Part shown: positions 55,070 through 63,535 of the stretch, one piece after another
Layout: each line of letters starts with the position of its first letter
Numbering within the stretch: the stretch's first letter is position 1
From: an uncultured Oscillospiraceae bacterium
GTDB lineage: Bacteria > Bacillota > Clostridia > Oscillospirales > Oscillospiraceae
Direction of reading: 5' to 3'
Assembly: GCA_934591635.1 (NCBI GenBank)
Contig: CAKTPI010000008.1
Coordinates: 1-64,000 of the forward strand
DNA: 64,000 bases
Notes under the pieces: generated by a model
What the model was told of the DNA's origin: nothing
What the model saw: the letters and a program-made list of their open reading frames with translations, nothing else
Database searches by the model: none
Translations under genes and position numbers: made by a program

Positions 55070-55708
55070 ATGAATCTCATTCTACTGGGCGCTCCCGGCG
55101 CCGGAAAGGGGACCCAAGCTGAGCTGCTTGTAAACAAGCTCTCTATCCCCGCCATTTCTACCGGGAATATGCTCCGCGAGGCCATTGCAAATGGCACCGA
55201 GCTGGGCATGAAAGCAAAATCCTACATGGACGCCGGTGACCTGGTGCCCGACGAGCTGATTCTCGGCATCGTCGCTCACCGGGTGACACAGCCCGACTGT
55301 GCAAACGGCTTTATCCTGGACGGCGTGCCCCGCACGCTGGCTCAGGCGGAAGCGCTGGAAGCTGCCGGGGTAAAAATCGACTATGTAGTTTCCATTGAGG
55401 TTGAAGACAGCGAGATCGAGGCCCGTATGACCGGCCGCAGAGTGTGCAGCCATTGCGGTGCCAGCTATCATGTTGTTGCGCATCCTCCCAAACAGGACGG
55501 CATCTGTGATTCCTGCGGCGGTGAGCTGATCATCCGGAAGGATGATGCTCCCGAAACCGTTCGGAACCGTCTCCAGGTTTACCACGCTACCACTGAGGTG
55601 CTCAAGGACTTCTATGGCAAGCTGGGCCGCTTGGTGAAGGTCAACGGAAGCCAGCCCATTGAGAAAGCAAACGAGGATATCCTCGCTGCGATAGGGGCAA
55701 AGGTATGA
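55070..55708 (+). CDS. adk: Adenylate kinase
   Basis: 212 residues, long form with a zinc-binding LID. The P-loop is LLGAPGAGKGTQA, and STGNMLREAI and FILDGVPRTLAQAEAL follow (the usual GFPRT reads GVPRT). The LID carries VCSHCG and ICDSCGG cysteines. It interconverts AMP, ADP and ATP. GGGAGGT precedes the ATG; the 3' end overlaps map by 4 bases. Confidence 0.97.
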   Translation: MNLILLGAPGAGKGTQAELLVNKLSIPAISTGNMLREAIANGTELGMKAKSYMDAGDLVPDELILGIVAHRVTQPDCANGFILDGVPRTLAQAEALEAAGVKIDYVVSIEVEDSEIEARMTGRRVCSHCGASYHVVAHPPKQDGICDSCGGELIIRKDDAPETVRNRLQVYHATTEVLKDFYGKLGRLVKVNGSQPIEKANEDILAAIGAKV

Positions 55709-56460
55709 TCTCAATCAAGAATGAACGAGAGCTTTCCTGTATGCGTGAGGCTTGCAAAATTACCGCGGCAGCCCGTGCTTTGGCAGGGGAATTGGTAAAA
55801 CCTGGCGTATCCACGAAAGCAATAGATCGGGCCGTGCACGATTTTATCGTCAGTCAGGGCGCAAAACCGTCGTTCCTGAACTATAACGGCTTCCCTGCAA
55901 GTGCCTGCATCAGCGTCAACAATGTGATTATCCACGGAATTCCGGGTGGCTACATCCTGAAAGAAGGGGATATCGTATCAGTGGACGTGGGTGCGTTCTA
56001 TAAGGGATTTCATGGCGATTGTGCTGCAACCTATGCCTGTGGTGCCATCAGCACCGAAGCCCAAAAGCTGATTGATGTAACGAAGCAGTCCTTCTTCGAG
56101 GGGATTAAATTCGCGAAAAAAGGCAATCGGGTGCAAGATATCTCCCATGCCGTACAAACGTATGTGGAGTCTAACGGTTTTGCAGTTGTGCGGGATTTCG
56201 TAGGTCACGGCGTTGGCCGCCAGCTGCATGAGGAGCCGGAGGTGCCCAATTACGGTGCACCTGGCCGCGGCCCCAGGCTTCTGCCTGGCATGACCATTGC
56301 GGTAGAGCCTATGGTGAACGTTGGAACCTATCAGGTGAAGGTGCTCTCCGATGGCTGGACCACGGTGACGGCCGACGGCAAACTGGCTGCTCACTATGAA
56401 AATACTGTACTCATCACCGACGGCGAGCCGGAAATACTCACCGTCACCGAAGGACTTTGA
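55705..56460 (+). CDS. map: Methionine aminopeptidase, type I
   Basis: Removes the initiator Met from nascent proteins. The 251-residue pita-bread enzyme shows the dinuclear metal ligands in VDVGAFYKGFHGDCAATY (two Asp), FVGHGVGRQLHEEPEVPNYG (His), MTIAVEPMV (Glu) and the last Glu in HYENTVLIT. It starts inside the adk stop (ATGA) and the KOW protein gene follows 3 bases after it. Confidence 0.97.
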   Translation: MISIKNERELSCMREACKITAAARALAGELVKPGVSTKAIDRAVHDFIVSQGAKPSFLNYNGFPASACISVNNVIIHGIPGGYILKEGDIVSVDVGAFYKGFHGDCAATYACGAISTEAQKLIDVTKQSFFEGIKFAKKGNRVQDISHAVQTYVESNGFAVVRDFVGHGVGRQLHEEPEVPNYGAPGRGPRLLPGMTIAVEPMVNVGTYQVKVLSDGWTTVTADGKLAAHYENTVLITDGEPEILTVTEGL

Positions 56461-56463
56461 TCT

Positions 56464-56766
56464 ATGGACCCAGAGAGATCGGAATTTCAAATCTCGGATG
56501 TGGTGATTTCCGTGCAGGGACGTGATCAGGGCGAGCTATATTATGTTGTTGGTCAGCAGGAGGGTTACCTGCTGCTGGCCAACGGTAAAAATCGCACCCT
56601 GGACGCGCCGAAACGGAAGAAGCAAAAGCACGTAGAGAAAGTACTTCGATCTGAGACCAGAGTTGCTGAGAAAATTCTTTCCGGCGACAAAGTGCTCAAC
56701 GGCGAATTACGAAGAGACCTGGCCTTTTTAAGCCGGGGGATGCAAGCAAACAACCTAGGAGGTTAA
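56464..56766 (+). CDS. KOW domain RNA-binding protein (L14e-like)
   Basis: 100-residue basic protein regularly found between map and infA in clostridia. A KOW-like strand pair ([22 protein letters not shown]) is followed by [24 protein letters not shown], rich in Lys. It resembles archaeal/eukaryotic L14e in its first half. It is probably a ribosome- or translation-associated protein; direct function is unknown. It has no strong ribosome binding site, so coupling to map is likely. Confidence 0.85.
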   Translation: MDPERSEFQISDVVISVQGRDQGELYYVVGQQEGYLLLANGKNRTLDAPKRKKQKHVEKVLRSETRVAEKILSGDKVLNGELRRDLAFLSRGMQANNLGG

Positions 56767-56770
56767 TGAC

Positions 56771-56992
56771 TTGGCTGCGAAAGACGACGTAATCGAACTT
56801 GAGGGCATCGTAACTGATGCACTGCCCAATGCAATGTTCAAGGTTGACATCGGCAATGGACACAGCATTCTGGCACACATTTCCGGCAGGCTCCGAATGA
56901 ATTTCATTAAGATCTTGCCCGGTGACAAGGTAACCGTTCAAATGTCTCCCTATGATCTGACCCAAGGCCGGATCACCTGGAGAAGCAAGTAA
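56771..56992 (+). CDS. infA: Translation initiation factor IF-1
   Basis: 73-residue OB-fold factor that blocks the ribosomal A site during initiation. [51 protein letters not shown] and [11 protein letters not shown] are standard. The start is a TTG, with AGGAGGT 8 bases upstream; there is no in-frame ATG before the conserved region. Confidence 0.96.
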   Translation: MAAKDDVIELEGIVTDALPNAMFKVDIGNGHSILAHISGRLRMNFIKILPGDKVTVQMSPYDLTQGRITWRSK

Positions 56993-57030
56993 TACTAGAG
57001 AAGAGATTTCTCATATGGAGGTTAAACAGT

Positions 57031-57144
57031 ATGAAGGTAAGACCGTCCGTTAAACCCATGTGCGAAAAGTGTAAGATCATCAAGCGCAAGGGTCGCGTTA
57101 TGGTAATTTGCGAAAACCCCAAGCATAAGCAGAGACAAGGCTAA
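57031..57144 (+). CDS. rpmJ: 50S ribosomal protein bL36
   Basis: 37-residue zinc-type protein read directly from the sequence. It starts [15 protein letters not shown] and ends [13 protein letters not shown]; ligands are C11, C14, C27 and H32. GGAGGT lies 8 bases before the ATG. It sits between infA and rpsM, the usual place. Confidence 0.96.
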   Translation: MKVRPSVKPMCEKCKIIKRKGRVMVICENPKHKQRQG

Positions 57145-57164
57145 TAGGAGGTGCTGAAAGAGTT

Positions 57165-57533
57165 ATGGCACGTATTTCTGGTATCGATCTTCCCCGCGAC
57201 AAGCGGATCGAAGTTGCTCTGACCTATATCTACGGTATTGGACCTGCCCGTGCAGCGGAAGTCCTGAAGAACACCGGTATCGACCCCGATACCCGCGTTC
57301 AGGATCTGACTGACGACCAGGAGGCCCAGCTGCGTGAGGCCATTGAGCATCACTATCTCATCGAGGGCGACCTGCGCCGTGAGACCGCTATGAACATCAA
57401 GCGTCTGTCTGAAATCGGCTGCTACCGTGGTCTGCGTCATCGCCGTGGCCTGCCTGTCCATGGCCAGCGTACCAAGACCAACGCCCGTACCCGTAAGGGC
57501 CCCAAGAAGACCATTGCTAACAAGAAGAAGTAA
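57165..57533 (+). CDS. rpsM: 30S ribosomal protein uS13
   Basis: 122 residues of the 30S head, bridging to the 50[71 protein letters not shown] are diagnostic. TAGGAGGTG precedes the ATG. Confidence 0.98.
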   Translation: MARISGIDLPRDKRIEVALTYIYGIGPARAAEVLKNTGIDPDTRVQDLTDDQEAQLREAIEHHYLIEGDLRRETAMNIKRLSEIGCYRGLRHRRGLPVHGQRTKTNARTRKGPKKTIANKKK

Positions 57534-57548
57534 GGAGGGATATGTACA

Positions 57549-57947
57549 ATGGCTGCGAAAACTGCTAAGAAAGTTGTAAAGCGCCGTCGCGAGCGCAAAG
57601 TGGTTGAGAAGGGTGCGGCACATATCCGCTCCTCCTTCAACAACACCATGGTGACCATCACCGACCTGGAGGGTAATGCTCTGTCCTGGGCTTCCTCCGG
57701 CGGACTGGGCTTCCGTGGCTCCCGTAAGTCCACCCCCTATGCCGCTCAGACTGCTGCTGAGACCGCTGCAAAGGCTGCGATGGAATACGGCCTGAAGACC
57801 GTTGAGGTCTATGTCAAAGGCCCCGGCCAGGGACGTGAAGCCGCTATCCGCGCTTTGCAGACTGCCGGCCTGGAAGTCGTTATGATTAAGGACGTCACCC
57901 CCATTGCTCACAATGGCTGCCGTCCCCCCAAGAGACGTCGTGTCTGA
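57549..57947 (+). CDS. rpsK: 30S ribosomal protein uS11
   Basis: 132 residues of the platform. [44 protein letters not shown] and the end [18 protein letters not shown] are standard. AAGGAGGG precedes the ATG. Confidence 0.98.
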   Translation: MAAKTAKKVVKRRRERKVVEKGAAHIRSSFNNTMVTITDLEGNALSWASSGGLGFRGSRKSTPYAAQTAAETAAKAAMEYGLKTVEVYVKGPGQGREAAIRALQTAGLEVVMIKDVTPIAHNGCRPPKRRRV

Positions 57948-57973
57948 TTACGCTATAGGAGGAATTTTGCGTT

Positions 57974-58570
57974 ATGGCTAAGAATATGCAGCCCGTGCTG
58001 AAGCGTTGCAGAACGCTGGGCGTTTCTCCTGCCGCAATGGGTTATTCTAAGACTTCCAACAAGAACCCCGGCGGCCAGAGAAGAGCTAAGAAGTCTGAGT
58101 ATGCTACTCAGCTGACCGAGAAGCAGAAGGTCAAGTTTGTTTATGGTATCCAGGAGAAGCAGTTCCGTAACTACTACGAGAAGGCTTCCCGCATGGAAGG
58201 CAACACCGGTGAGGAGCTGCTGACCTTTGTGGAGCGCCGCCTGGATAACGTTGTGTACCGCCTTGGCTTTGCCAACTCCCGCCGTCAGGCCCGTCAGCTG
58301 GTGAACCATGGTCACTTCACCGTCAATGGCAATCGCGTCAATATCCCCAGCTACCTGATCAAGGTCGGTGATGTTGTCGCTGTCAGCGAGAAGAGCGTTT
58401 CCAACAACTTCTTCAAGAAGCTGAAGGAAGACGATGCCTTTGTTGCTGCCCCCAAGTGGCTGGATCGTGATAAGAACACCCTCCAGGGCAAGGTTATTGC
58501 TATGCCTACCAAGGCCGATATCGACTTCGACATCGCAGTGCACCTCATCGTCGAGTTGTACTCCAAGTAA
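57974..58570 (+). CDS. rpsD: 30S ribosomal protein uS4
   Basis: 198 residues; nucleates 30S body assembly. The S4 RNA-binding domain lies at about 88-150 (ERRLDNVVYRLGFANSRRQARQLVNHGHFTVNGNRVNIPSY). The N-terminus has a single Cys, so it is the zinc-free form. AGGAGGA precedes the ATG. A GTGGGGAG/CTCCCCAC hairpin lies in the gap before rpoA. Confidence 0.98.
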   Translation: MAKNMQPVLKRCRTLGVSPAAMGYSKTSNKNPGGQRRAKKSEYATQLTEKQKVKFVYGIQEKQFRNYYEKASRMEGNTGEELLTFVERRLDNVVYRLGFANSRRQARQLVNHGHFTVNGNRVNIPSYLIKVGDVVAVSEKSVSNNFFKKLKEDDAFVAAPKWLDRDKNTLQGKVIAMPTKADIDFDIAVHLIVELYSK

Positions 58571-58604
58571 TAATCTCCCCCCTGTTTGTCCGCAAATTTG
58601 CTTC

Positions 58605-58624
58605 GTGGGGAGTTATCTCCCCAC
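58605..58624 (+). other. Hairpin in the rpsD-rpoA gap
   Basis: GTGGGGAG-TTAT-CTCCCCAC is a perfect 8-bp stem with a tetraloop, 23 bases before rpoA and without a T run. It may be an RNA processing or stability element; it is not a terminator. Confidence 0.5.
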
Positions 58625-58647
58625 TCTACTAAGGAGGGTTTTGATTC

Positions 58648-59610
58648 ATGGTAGAAATTGAAAAGCCTCGTATCAGCTGCTTTGATTCCGCAGAGAATAT
58701 TTCCTACGGCAAGTATGTCGTGGAGCCTCTGGAGCGTGGCTATGGCATGACTCTGGGCAACTCTCTGCGCAGAATCCTGCTGTCCAGCCTGCCCGGCTAT
58801 GCAGCCACTTCTGTGAAAATCCAGGGCGTACAGCATGAGTTTTCTACCATCCCCGGTGTTACCGAGGATGTGACGGAGATCGTGCTGAATGTCAAGAGAA
58901 TCACACCCAAGCTGCACTGCACCGGTGTCAAGACTGTTCACATTGATGCCGTCGGCCCCTGTGAGGTAACCGCCGGTGACATCAAAGCGGATGCCGAGGT
59001 TGAAATCCTGAATCCCGAGCTGCACATCTGTACGCTGGGTCAGGATGCCACTTTCAATATGGAAATCACCATGTCCCAGGGTAGAGGCTATGTTTCCTCT
59101 GATCGGAACAAAACGCCTCAGACTGTGATTGGCGTGATTCCCATCGACTCCATCTATTCCCCTGTGACCAAGGTGAATTACACGGTGGAGCCCACCCGTG
59201 TCGGTGACAAAACCGATTACGATAAGCTGACTCTCGAGGTCTGGACCGATTCCACTATTTCCGCCAAGGACGCTGTGTCCCTGGGGGCAAAGATTCTGAG
59301 CGACCATCTGACGGTGTTTACCAACCTGTCCGATGCCGTGGCGACCAGCTCCACCGTAGTGGAGAAGGCCCCGGATCGCCCGGATGCGAAGCTGTCCATG
59401 ACCATCGATGAATTGGATCTGTCCGTCCGTAGCTTCAACTGCCTGAAGCGCGCAAACATCAATACGGTTGCCGACCTCATTAACAAGACCGGCGAGGATA
59501 TGATGCGCGTGCGCAACATGGGCAAGAAATCCCTGGATGAAGTCCAGAAGAAGCTGGAAATGATGGGCTTGTCCCTGGCCAGCGAAGACAACACTGGCAG
59601 CAACAACTAA
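58648..59610 (+). CDS. rpoA: DNA-directed RNA polymerase subunit alpha
   Basis: 320 residues. The N-terminal assembly domain has [34 protein letters not shown] sequence (here [28 protein letters not shown]) and [13 protein letters not shown]. The C-terminal domain, from about residue 250, has [45 protein letters not shown], which contacts UP-element DNA and regulators. AAGGAGGG precedes the ATG. Confidence 0.98.
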   Translation: MVEIEKPRISCFDSAENISYGKYVVEPLERGYGMTLGNSLRRILLSSLPGYAATSVKIQGVQHEFSTIPGVTEDVTEIVLNVKRITPKLHCTGVKTVHIDAVGPCEVTAGDIKADAEVEILNPELHICTLGQDATFNMEITMSQGRGYVSSDRNKTPQTVIGVIPIDSIYSPVTKVNYTVEPTRVGDKTDYDKLTLEVWTDSTISAKDAVSLGAKILSDHLTVFTNLSDAVATSSTVVEKAPDRPDAKLSMTIDELDLSVRSFNCLKRANINTVADLINKTGEDMMRVRNMGKKSLDEVQKKLEMMGLSLASEDNTGSNN

Positions 59611-59634
59611 CCTTTTAAGAAGGAGGAAACGTTC

Positions 59635-59976
59635 ATGTTCGGCACTCGTAAGCTGGGTAAGACCAGCGCTCAGAGAAAGGCTCTGCTGCGTCAGCAGGTC
59701 ACCGACCTGCTGGAAAATGGCAAGATGGAAACCACTTTCTATCGCGCCAAGGAAGTGCAGCCCGTTGTTGAGAAGATGATTACCCTGGGTAAGAAGGGCA
59801 ACCTGGCCGCTTACCGTAAGGCTCTGGCATTCATCACCAAAGAGGATGTGGCTAACAAGCTGTTCAAGGAGATCGCTCCCAAGTATGCAGACCGCAATGG
59901 CGGCTATACCAGAGTGACCCGTACCGGCGAACGCCGCGGCGATGCTGCTGAGATGGCAGTCATCGAGCTGGTGTAA
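59635..59976 (+). CDS. rplQ: 50S ribosomal protein bL17
   Basis: 113 residues near the tunnel exit. [51 protein letters not shown] and [25 protein letters not shown] are diagnostic. It closes the alpha operon; a terminator follows 20 bases later. Confidence 0.98.
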   Translation: MFGTRKLGKTSAQRKALLRQQVTDLLENGKMETTFYRAKEVQPVVEKMITLGKKGNLAAYRKALAFITKEDVANKLFKEIAPKYADRNGGYTRVTRTGERRGDAAEMAVIELV

Positions 59977-59996
59977 TCCGGCGTCCAAATAAACTC

Positions 59997-60030
59997 AAAT
60001 CCCCCTTGCGACAGTGCGAGGGGGATTTTT
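59997..60030 (+). terminator. Rho-independent terminator of the ribosomal gene run
   Basis: AAATCCCCCT pairs with AGGGGGATTT (nine pairs plus partial inner pairing) and ends in a T run after rplQ. Confidence 0.9.
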
Positions 60031-60057
60031 CATATCCTTAAGAATTCTATAACATGC

Positions 60058-60086
60058 TTGCAAAAAGCAGACCTCAGTGGTAAGAT
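60058..60086 (+). promoter_or_regulatory. Promoter candidate of the ribbon-repeat paralogue
   Basis: TTGCAA, 17 bp and TAAGAT (four of six), giving a leader of about 85 nt before the start at 60181. Confidence 0.5.
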
Positions 60087-60180
60087 AATCCAGAGGAATA
60101 ATCCTACCTCTCTGCCTGTTAATGGGTGGAGAGCCGCGGGAGATACCCTATATTTTCCGCAAATACAAGGAGGAAACATC

Positions 60181-61311
60181 ATGAAAAGAAATGTGTTAAC
60201 TCGTTTCGCCTGTGCGGCCGCAGTGGCCCTGTTGGGCGTGGTGTTGAGCACTGCTGCCATGGCAGACCCCGTTACCGGCGTGTGCCAGCAGTGCGACGCT
60301 GCCGGCCTGGTGTGCACCGGTCTGCACGCAACCGCCACCTACAAGAAGATCAGCGAAACCCAGCATGCGCAGTACTATGAGTGCAACAATGGCCATAAGC
60401 AGCTGCGCTACAATGAGGACGGTTCGTTCCGGGATGTGGCAGCCCACGTTGCCAACAAAAATGCAACCTGCACCGAGGCAGCTGTCTGCGGCGACTGCGG
60501 TGAGTCCTTTGGTGCTCCGCTGGATCATGATGTGGTAATTGACCCCGCTGTTCCCGCTACCTGCACCAAGACGGGCCTGACCGAGGGTAAGCATTGCGCC
60601 CGTCCGGGCTGCGGCCTTGTTCTCGTTGCTCAGGAAGTGACGCCCATGGTTGACCATGTGTGGGATGCCGGTAAGGTGACCAAACCCACCTGCTCGCATG
60701 AGGGGTATACCACCTATACCTGCAAGGTGTGCAACACCAAGATTCAGACCGATAAGACGGCTCGCCTGTCCCATTGGTACGATGTCTGGACGCCCACGAC
60801 GTCCGGCATGCACAGCGCTCCCTGCAAGCGGGAAGGCTGTACCTACGTCAAGGAAACCAACTGCGTGGAATGGAACTTTAAGCTGACCGTGGGTGATGAG
60901 ACCGAGGACTACACTGTTTGCCCCGTCTGCGGTGCCCTGAGTGACGGCGGGCATCTGGAGTTGGTGGACACCGCTACCCCCAAGCCCATTACCGGCTGGA
61001 CGCCCAAGGGCGATATGGTTCTGCGCTTTGGCGACCTGGAGAACGGCGAGCGGATCATCAGCCTGGGCTTTGAGTTTGACGCCAAGCTGACCCAGTGCAC
61101 TGGCAAGACCCGCTTTAATGTACCCGCTGAGATGCTGGACGGCTATAAGCTGATGCTGGTGGCTGCTGACGGCACCGAGACCGAGCTGGAGGTGGAGACC
61201 AACGGCCAGACCGCTTCCTTCGTCCTGGATTGGAACGCTGCTACTCAGAAGCTGCGCGTCCCCGTCCGCATTATGCACCTGGTTCCCGTGACCACGGAAG
61301 CTGTTGCCTGA
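60181..61311 (+). CDS. Secreted C-x2-C ribbon protein, paralogue of the first gene
   Basis: 376 residues with a clear Sec signal peptide (MKRNVLTRF, a hydrophobic run to about residue 24, cleavage near AMA-D at 28-29). Cys pairs follow at about 35/38, 103/106, 139/144, 181/184, 215/220 and 247/250, set in repeats with a C-T-x-x-G/A core (PTCSHEGYTTYTCKVCN). The last 120 residues form a beta-rich domain without Cys pairs (VLRFGDLENGERIISLGFEFDAKLTQ). From about residue 165 on it aligns with the gene at the window start, including HWY, HSAPCKREGC and CPVCG. Function is unknown; a secreted, zinc-stabilised surface or matrix protein is inferred. AAGGAGGAAA precedes the ATG. Confidence 0.88.
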   Translation: MKRNVLTRFACAAAVALLGVVLSTAAMADPVTGVCQQCDAAGLVCTGLHATATYKKISETQHAQYYECNNGHKQLRYNEDGSFRDVAAHVANKNATCTEAAVCGDCGESFGAPLDHDVVIDPAVPATCTKTGLTEGKHCARPGCGLVLVAQEVTPMVDHVWDAGKVTKPTCSHEGYTTYTCKVCNTKIQTDKTARLSHWYDVWTPTTSGMHSAPCKREGCTYVKETNCVEWNFKLTVGDETEDYTVCPVCGALSDGGHLELVDTATPKPITGWTPKGDMVLRFGDLENGERIISLGFEFDAKLTQCTGKTRFNVPAEMLDGYKLMLVAADGTETELEVETNGQTASFVLDWNAATQKLRVPVRIMHLVPVTTEAVA

Positions 61312-61324
61312 TTTCTAATTCCGC

Positions 61325-61356
61325 AAGCTGCCTCCCATTTGAGAGGCAGCTTTTTT
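61325..61356 (+). terminator. Rho-independent terminator after the ribbon protein
   Basis: AAGCTGCCTC pairs with GAGGCAGCTT (10 bp) over an 8-nt loop, followed by a T run. Confidence 0.93.
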
Positions 61357-61479
61357 GCACTGTACACAGAAACGACAAAAAGCAGAATTTGCATATTACC
61401 CGATTTCTTATGCAAGAACACAGTAAATTTTGTTGCGTATTATCGTCTAAAATGGAGAACAAAGCAGGAGAAAGATGGA

Positions 61480-63426
61480 ATGGAATTCACACTGACAGCT
61501 CGAATGCAGGGACAGGCGGAGGACTATACCCCGCTGGCAGAAAATCAGCTGGAGGCCAGGCTGGAACAACTGAACGGGGATGGATCGGCGGCAAATCCTA
61601 TTGCAGTGCGGCTCAGTATTCGGGCGCTGGCTGATTTTTGCGGTGTTGTCCGGGTTGGAATGAAGGTTCAGAAGGAAGCAGATTTCTATTTGCCTGGGGT
61701 GATTTATGGAACCAACCGCGGGGATGCGCCCCTGCTGGCGGACAGCAATTGTCCCCGGTTGCGGTTGCAGGGGGATTTCCCGGCATCTCCCTGGTGGATG
61801 TTCCGGGCAGACCGGCTGTCCCACCCCTGTGTTCTTTCCTTGGGCGGCGGCATGCTGACCGGGTTGGCGGCATCCCCCTATTTTCAGAAAAACCCGGATG
61901 GCCTTGCCGGATGGCGTCCGGAAGTGGTGGGGACATTCTGCCAGTTCGCAGGCTTTGGCTGCTCATTGGATGGGGCTATTTATTACACACTGGGATATGA
62001 GAACGCTCCGTGGTTTTTCCTGGATTCGCATGCTGTCTTTCCCAGGGCTCCACTGGGGACGGATAACTGCTTGATGTTGCGGGCAGGGGAGCAGGTGCAG
62101 GTTACGCTGCATTGCTTCTCTCTGGCAGCGGAGGACGGGCGTGCCATCCACCAGCCGCTGGAATGGATCTACCGTCACTTCCACCAGCCGCCCCGAAAGC
62201 TTTGCGGCGTGAGGCAAGCGGTGCAGGATATTTCGGATGCCATTGCTCGGGATGCCTGGCTGCCGGAGCACCATTCCTACTCCGGATTCGTGTTTGACCG
62301 GGGAGATCATTTTGAATATCGGGTACTTCCGTCCATCTCTTGGACAAATGGGCTGTCAGCCTCCGTCCCAATGCTTCTGGCGGCCTATCGCCTGGGACAG
62401 CCGGCAAAACGTGCCCAGGCGCTGGAGAATATTCAGCACATTGTGGACTGCTCTCTGAATCCTCACAGCGGCCTACCCTACATGGCGGAGCAGGACGGCG
62501 TATGGAGCAATCACGGCTGGTGGTTCGACCGGCAGCATGTGCCGGGACATGCCGGATACTTGGTGGGACAGAGTGTTTACCTCATTCTGCGGGCTTATGA
62601 AATTGAGGCTGCACACGGAGTGCTCCATCCGGACTGGCGCTCTTTTGCGGCGAGGATCATCCGGCAGACAGAGAGGAGCCGGAACGACGATGGGGAGTAT
62701 CCCTTCCTGTTCTCGGAGAAGACCGGTGCGGGAATGGAATATGATTCGATGTCCGGCGCATGGTGTCTGGCGGCAGCGGCGTATTACTGCTTGCTGACCG
62801 GAGAGCAAGTGTATCTCCCGGCGCTGCTGAAAAGTGAGGCCTGGTATTATGATGCCTACGTCCGGCCTCAGGTATGCTACGGCGGTCCACTGGACACGGA
62901 TAAAAACGTGGATTCCGAGGGCATCCTTGCCTATATCCGCGCCGTGCGGCGGCTCCATGAGATTACCGGGGCAGATTATCTCCTAAGCCACCTGCGGGAT
63001 GGTATTTGCTATGAATTTACCTTTAAGTTCTGCTATAATGTGCCCATCCAGGTTCCACCCCTGAGTACCGTGGGCTGGTCCAGCTGCGGCGGCAGCATCA
63101 CCTCGGTGACCAATCCCCATATTCATCCTATGTCCTCTTCCGTTATGGATGAGTTGGCATACTATCTGCAACAGCGGGAAGATGGCTACATCCGCAGCCG
63201 CCTGGAGGACATCCGCCTGTGGAGCTGCCAATGCCATGCAACCTATGACGGAGAATACGGCTACGGCCGCAAGGGCTGGCTGTCGGAACGCTTCTGTCAC
63301 TGCCAGGGCCTGCTGAAGGAGCATTACCCCGATGGTACCCCGGCCAGCACCTGGTTTGCCCTGATGCCCTGGGCCTGCGGTTCCCTCTTGGAGGGCCTGA
63401 CCGGCACTGCCTGGGAGGATGAATAG
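61480..63426 (+). CDS. Large cytosolic protein, glycosidase-like (uncharacterised)
   Basis: 648 residues, no signal peptide and no membrane segment. A beta-rich N-terminal part (to about 260) precedes a helical, aromatic-rich part whose spaced motifs (SWTNGLSASVPMLLAAYRLG, NPHSGLPYMAEQDGVWSNHGWW, GHAGYLVGQSVYLILRAYE, GEYPFLFSEKTGAG, SEGILAYIRAVRRLHEITG) recall (alpha/alpha)6-barrel glycosidases or lyases. That resemblance is by eye only; the catalytic acids cannot be named. GGAG lies 9 bases before the ATG; the longer frame runs back over the terminator of the previous gene. It stands alone between terminators. Confidence 0.8.
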   Translation: MEFTLTARMQGQAEDYTPLAENQLEARLEQLNGDGSAANPIAVRLSIRALADFCGVVRVGMKVQKEADFYLPGVIYGTNRGDAPLLADSNCPRLRLQGDFPASPWWMFRADRLSHPCVLSLGGGMLTGLAASPYFQKNPDGLAGWRPEVVGTFCQFAGFGCSLDGAIYYTLGYENAPWFFLDSHAVFPRAPLGTDNCLMLRAGEQVQVTLHCFSLAAEDGRAIHQPLEWIYRHFHQPPRKLCGVRQAVQDISDAIARDAWLPEHHSYSGFVFDRGDHFEYRVLPSISWTNGLSASVPMLLAAYRLGQPAKRAQALENIQHIVDCSLNPHSGLPYMAEQDGVWSNHGWWFDRQHVPGHAGYLVGQSVYLILRAYEIEAAHGVLHPDWRSFAARIIRQTERSRNDDGEYPFLFSEKTGAGMEYDSMSGAWCLAAAAYYCLLTGEQVYLPALLKSEAWYYDAYVRPQVCYGGPLDTDKNVDSEGILAYIRAVRRLHEITGADYLLSHLRDGICYEFTFKFCYNVPIQVPPLSTVGWSSCGGSITSVTNPHIHPMSSSVMDELAYYLQQREDGYIRSRLEDIRLWSCQCHATYDGEYGYGRKGWLSERFCHCQGLLKEHYPDGTPASTWFALMPWACGSLLEGLTGTAWEDE

Positions 63427-63450
63427 GCGATAACACTTTCTTTTTTTCAT

Positions 63451-63506
63451 AAAAAACGACTCGTACCGGCAGATACAGAAGTGTCCTTGGCCGGTACGAG
63501 CCTTTT
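63451..63506. terminator. Bidirectional terminator
   Basis: CTCGTACCGGC pairs with GCCGGTACGAG (11 bp) over a 19-nt loop, with six A before and six T after, between convergent genes. Confidence 0.9.
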
Positions 63507-63535
63507 TTGTGTCCCGGAATCGCACGTGTCTTACG

